A stretch of 64,000 nt of DNA, from positions 4,423,493-4,487,492 of the forward strand of contig OZ025272.1 of assembly GCA_964019165.1 (NCBI GenBank), read 5' to 3'. A program made the position numbers and the translations under genes. This document shows, piece after piece, positions 61,613 through 64,000 of the stretch. Position 1 is the first letter of the stretch, and each line of letters opens with the position of its first letter. This DNA comes from Mastigias papua. Taxonomy: Eukaryota > Cnidaria > Scyphozoa > Rhizostomeae > Mastigiidae. The notes beneath the pieces are model-generated. The model had not been told where the DNA came from, did no database searches, and saw only the letters and a program-made list of their open reading frames with translations.

Positions 61613-63396
61613 ACAGTTCCGCATAACTTTCTATTTTGTGACATGACCTGGTGACCTGTATATTACAATTGCCCATCATTAGGCATTAATGAACTTTCGC
61701 AACTTCTTTTACCCTGGGCACAGTTAGCTCTCTCAACCGCAGGAAAGTTTTCACCTATGAAATCAAAGTATCAGAAAATGACTGTACCAATTACCTGCTT
61801 CCCAAGGAAACACCATCTACTTTTTCATGTAATCGATGACTTTCACAGGCTCCTTCCCATTACTCTGGGTCACGCAAGAGGTACTTACAGGGGTACTTAC
61901 AACCAGAGAGCCAAATCGAAAGTGAATTGGGAGTCATCTCACCCCAAAAACCCCAAAAAGCAACAACCGACTTGAAAGCGAGGTTTCGACAGAAAGTTGA
62001 AAACGTGATGGAAAACACCGAAATGAGGCTAATACCAAAGTCAGTTTCAATCACTTTCAATCACCCAATGCAACGTCATAACAGGGATAGGTTGACTGCT
62101 CTGCGGATAGGTAGCATGCATAAATAGAGGATATTTAGCAAACATTCCAAGCTGAGGGAATGGATGGGGTTTAGATGAATTAGAATAACGTTTGAAATAG
62201 GGGCGGGGTGTCTAAGCAACCCGGAGGTCGACATTTCTATTCAAGTTTCATTTTGGGCTGATCTCATCATGAATTGCAAACCTGACATAGGACTTATTGT
62301 TGAAGTTGCAAGTGACATAGCGCCTATTATTTTTCTTTTGCATGCTATGTCCAACTAGAAATGGTCGAAACAAAGACAGCTTGTTGCATTTTATCTACAT
62401 ACACTGTAAAACATGCACATAAGAACACAAAGCCTGGGATTGTCTACTTTGACCTCACTCCCCTTACAAAGTATTACACAGGTTGATTCAATATGGCGTA
62501 CTGTACATTGAAACAAATTTTTAGAGGTTGACCATGACCACAGCTCCTATCTGAACATCTATGAGCCCTGTGGCTAATGTTTCGGAACAAAAAGTACTTG
62601 TTGCAATTCGTACGTGAAATTTCAAAAGTAAAAAGTCTGTGCATTCATTTCTTTTGCTAATCAAATTGTCTTAAAGTCAACCTAAATCACATAGATGTCA
62701 GGTGAAGATCGACTTGATGTCAATGTATTCAGCAAAAGCAGCAGTATTTACCGTCTATAAATTGAGATAACAGAGGAATTTCAGTATAGCAGTTTCATGT
62801 GGATTTGCAAGAACTGCAGGAAAACTGGTTTTATCCAATCCAACCTTAGAGGTGGTCGTAAAGTACGAATTAAGACCAACTTAACTACATCACTCATAAA
62901 GGAGAAGAAATATCTAAACGTGACAAAATGGAAAAACTGGTACCACGTTCTGATTATATGCATATTCTGCAACCACACTGTTTACCTTTCAAATGCTTTA
63001 TTTTGTTTTTAAAGCGCGCATGTGATGGTTTTTGCTTTATAATGTTAGTAAGGGTATTGCAAAGAAAACTTCCCCTGAATGATAATGACTCTATTCCATA
63101 TGATGTTATCTTTGCTTCTGGGATTTTGCAAAGCTCTTTCTTCCTAAGATCGTATGTTATACACTTTTTTCATAAGCCTCCCATACAATAGATGGATTTA
63201 TGTTATTTACTGCCTTGTCTATTTCAATCAACAGCTTTTGCAAATTTTTCACTTGAATGGCGAACCTGTTACTACGTATGAGAAACGATTGAAATGAAGA
63301 GTCATAGTCATTGTAGAAGAATGCATGTTTATGGGCACGATTCACCTTTTAATTTGCACTTTTATTTTAGAATATCCATATCAAAGGGTAATATTT
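61613..63396. other. Intergenic
   Basis: No coding or repeat feature could be supported. Confidence 0.35.
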
Positions 63397-64000
63397 GAAA
63401 TGTGATAGAATCACTACATTACAGATAGATACTACTTGTTCTCATGAAATCTACATATTTAGCCTCGAGAAGCCACTGGTCTTTTTGCTGACCCTTTGGC
63501 ACAGATTTCGGAAATGCTTATCAGATTTTAGCTTGTTCTCAATCTCAACTCCTAAGAGTTTGGCTTGCCTTGTTGCCCGTATTTTAATGCCGTTTGTATT
63601 TAGATGTAAATATCGCTCGTTCTTCATCCTAAGGAACGTCAACCGAAATTTTCTGGGGTTCACTACCATGCTATTACACGTGAACCATTCTAATAATTTA
63701 CATAGATCGTCCTCCAAAAAACATAACTATTTCACTTAGGTCATTTCCACAGGCGAAGATAGTGTTACCATCTGCAATAATTACAAATTGCGGAACCCAG
63801 GTCAGAAAGAACCAAGTCATCTATGAAAACATTAAATAGCATGGGCCCAAGTACTGATCCTTGCGGAACCTCTACTTGTACTTTTCACGGGTTACTTCTA
63901 ACGGAACCAACCTCTACCCTTTGATATCTATTGTTTATATAGTCTTACATCAAGCATAGGCTATTTATACTGAATCCATAAGCCGTTAACTGAGGCAGAC
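63397..64000 (-). pseudogene. Non-LTR retrotransposon reverse transcriptase, partial
   Basis: Runs off the right edge of the window. On the minus strand from about 63890 down: VPQGSVLGPMLFNVFIDDL (RT block before the active site), then, in another frame, IIADGNTIFACGNDL in the place of the YADD box (catalytic Asp pair changed to AD-G), then the 88-codon frame 63451-63717 with LEWFTCNSMVVNPRKF, KLLGVEIENKL and CQRVSKKTSGF. Frame changes and the altered active site show it is dead. Confidence 0.75.

Overview
The window looks like nuclear DNA from an invertebrate animal. It is AT-rich, has long TA and tetranucleotide microsatellites, one multi-exon gene with GT-AG introns, and dense remnants of eukaryotic transposons (Ty3/Gypsy, LINE-like, Penelope-like, pogo/Tigger-like, TTAA-type and Mutator-like). 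A cnidarian (perhaps anthozoan) is my best guess, from the mix of repeats and the prolyl hydroxylase type. That is inference only; a mollusc or another invertebrate is possible. No bacterial operon, CRISPR array, tRNA or rRNA was seen.

Two host genes can be supported, both on the minus strand. The first is a single-exon ankyrin-repeat protein of 422 residues (1143-2411). The second is a complete 11-exon transmembrane-prolyl-4-hydroxylase-like gene (17355-27605, 460 residues). I assembled it from splice sites, frame continuity and family order; it has a signal peptide, an EF-hand pair and a dioxygenase domain with its iron and 2-oxoglutarate ligands intact. Its introns hold a TA microsatellite, a pogo-like transposon and a hairpin retro-insertion.

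The rest is a transposon landscape. At 5.2-6.2 kb two TA-flanked elements are nested, with poly-G subterminal repeats. At 6.7-16.4 kb lie copies of an unidentified dispersed repeat plus LINE and transposon fragments. At 30.4-36.6 kb there is a Penelope-like RT fragment, LTR pieces and a terminal-inverted-repeat element. At 39.8-52.6 kb there is a nest of degenerate Ty3/Gypsy fragments (three gag copies, two proteases, RNase H, integrase, LTR, PPT and PBS sites), broken by a Mutator-like transposon at about 43.3-46.1 kb. At 60.0-61.6 kb is a TTAA-flanked element with 347-bp inverted repeats and a decayed P2X7-tail-like segment.

The most interesting signal is a small retro-inserted family whose copies are inverted dimers bounded by 9-12 nt target-site duplications (55765-56419, 26435-26555, 54412-54473). 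The largest carries two identical candidate type I hammerhead ribozymes (core CTGACGA...GAA, stem I CATACT/AGTATG, very short stem III). In the 26.5-kb copy the axis of symmetry falls inside the ribozyme's stem III. Decayed single copies lie at 31.86-32.19 kb and 20.98 kb. Hammerheads are known from Penelope-like elements and retrozymes, and a Penelope-like RT fragment is present in this window, but the link is inferred.
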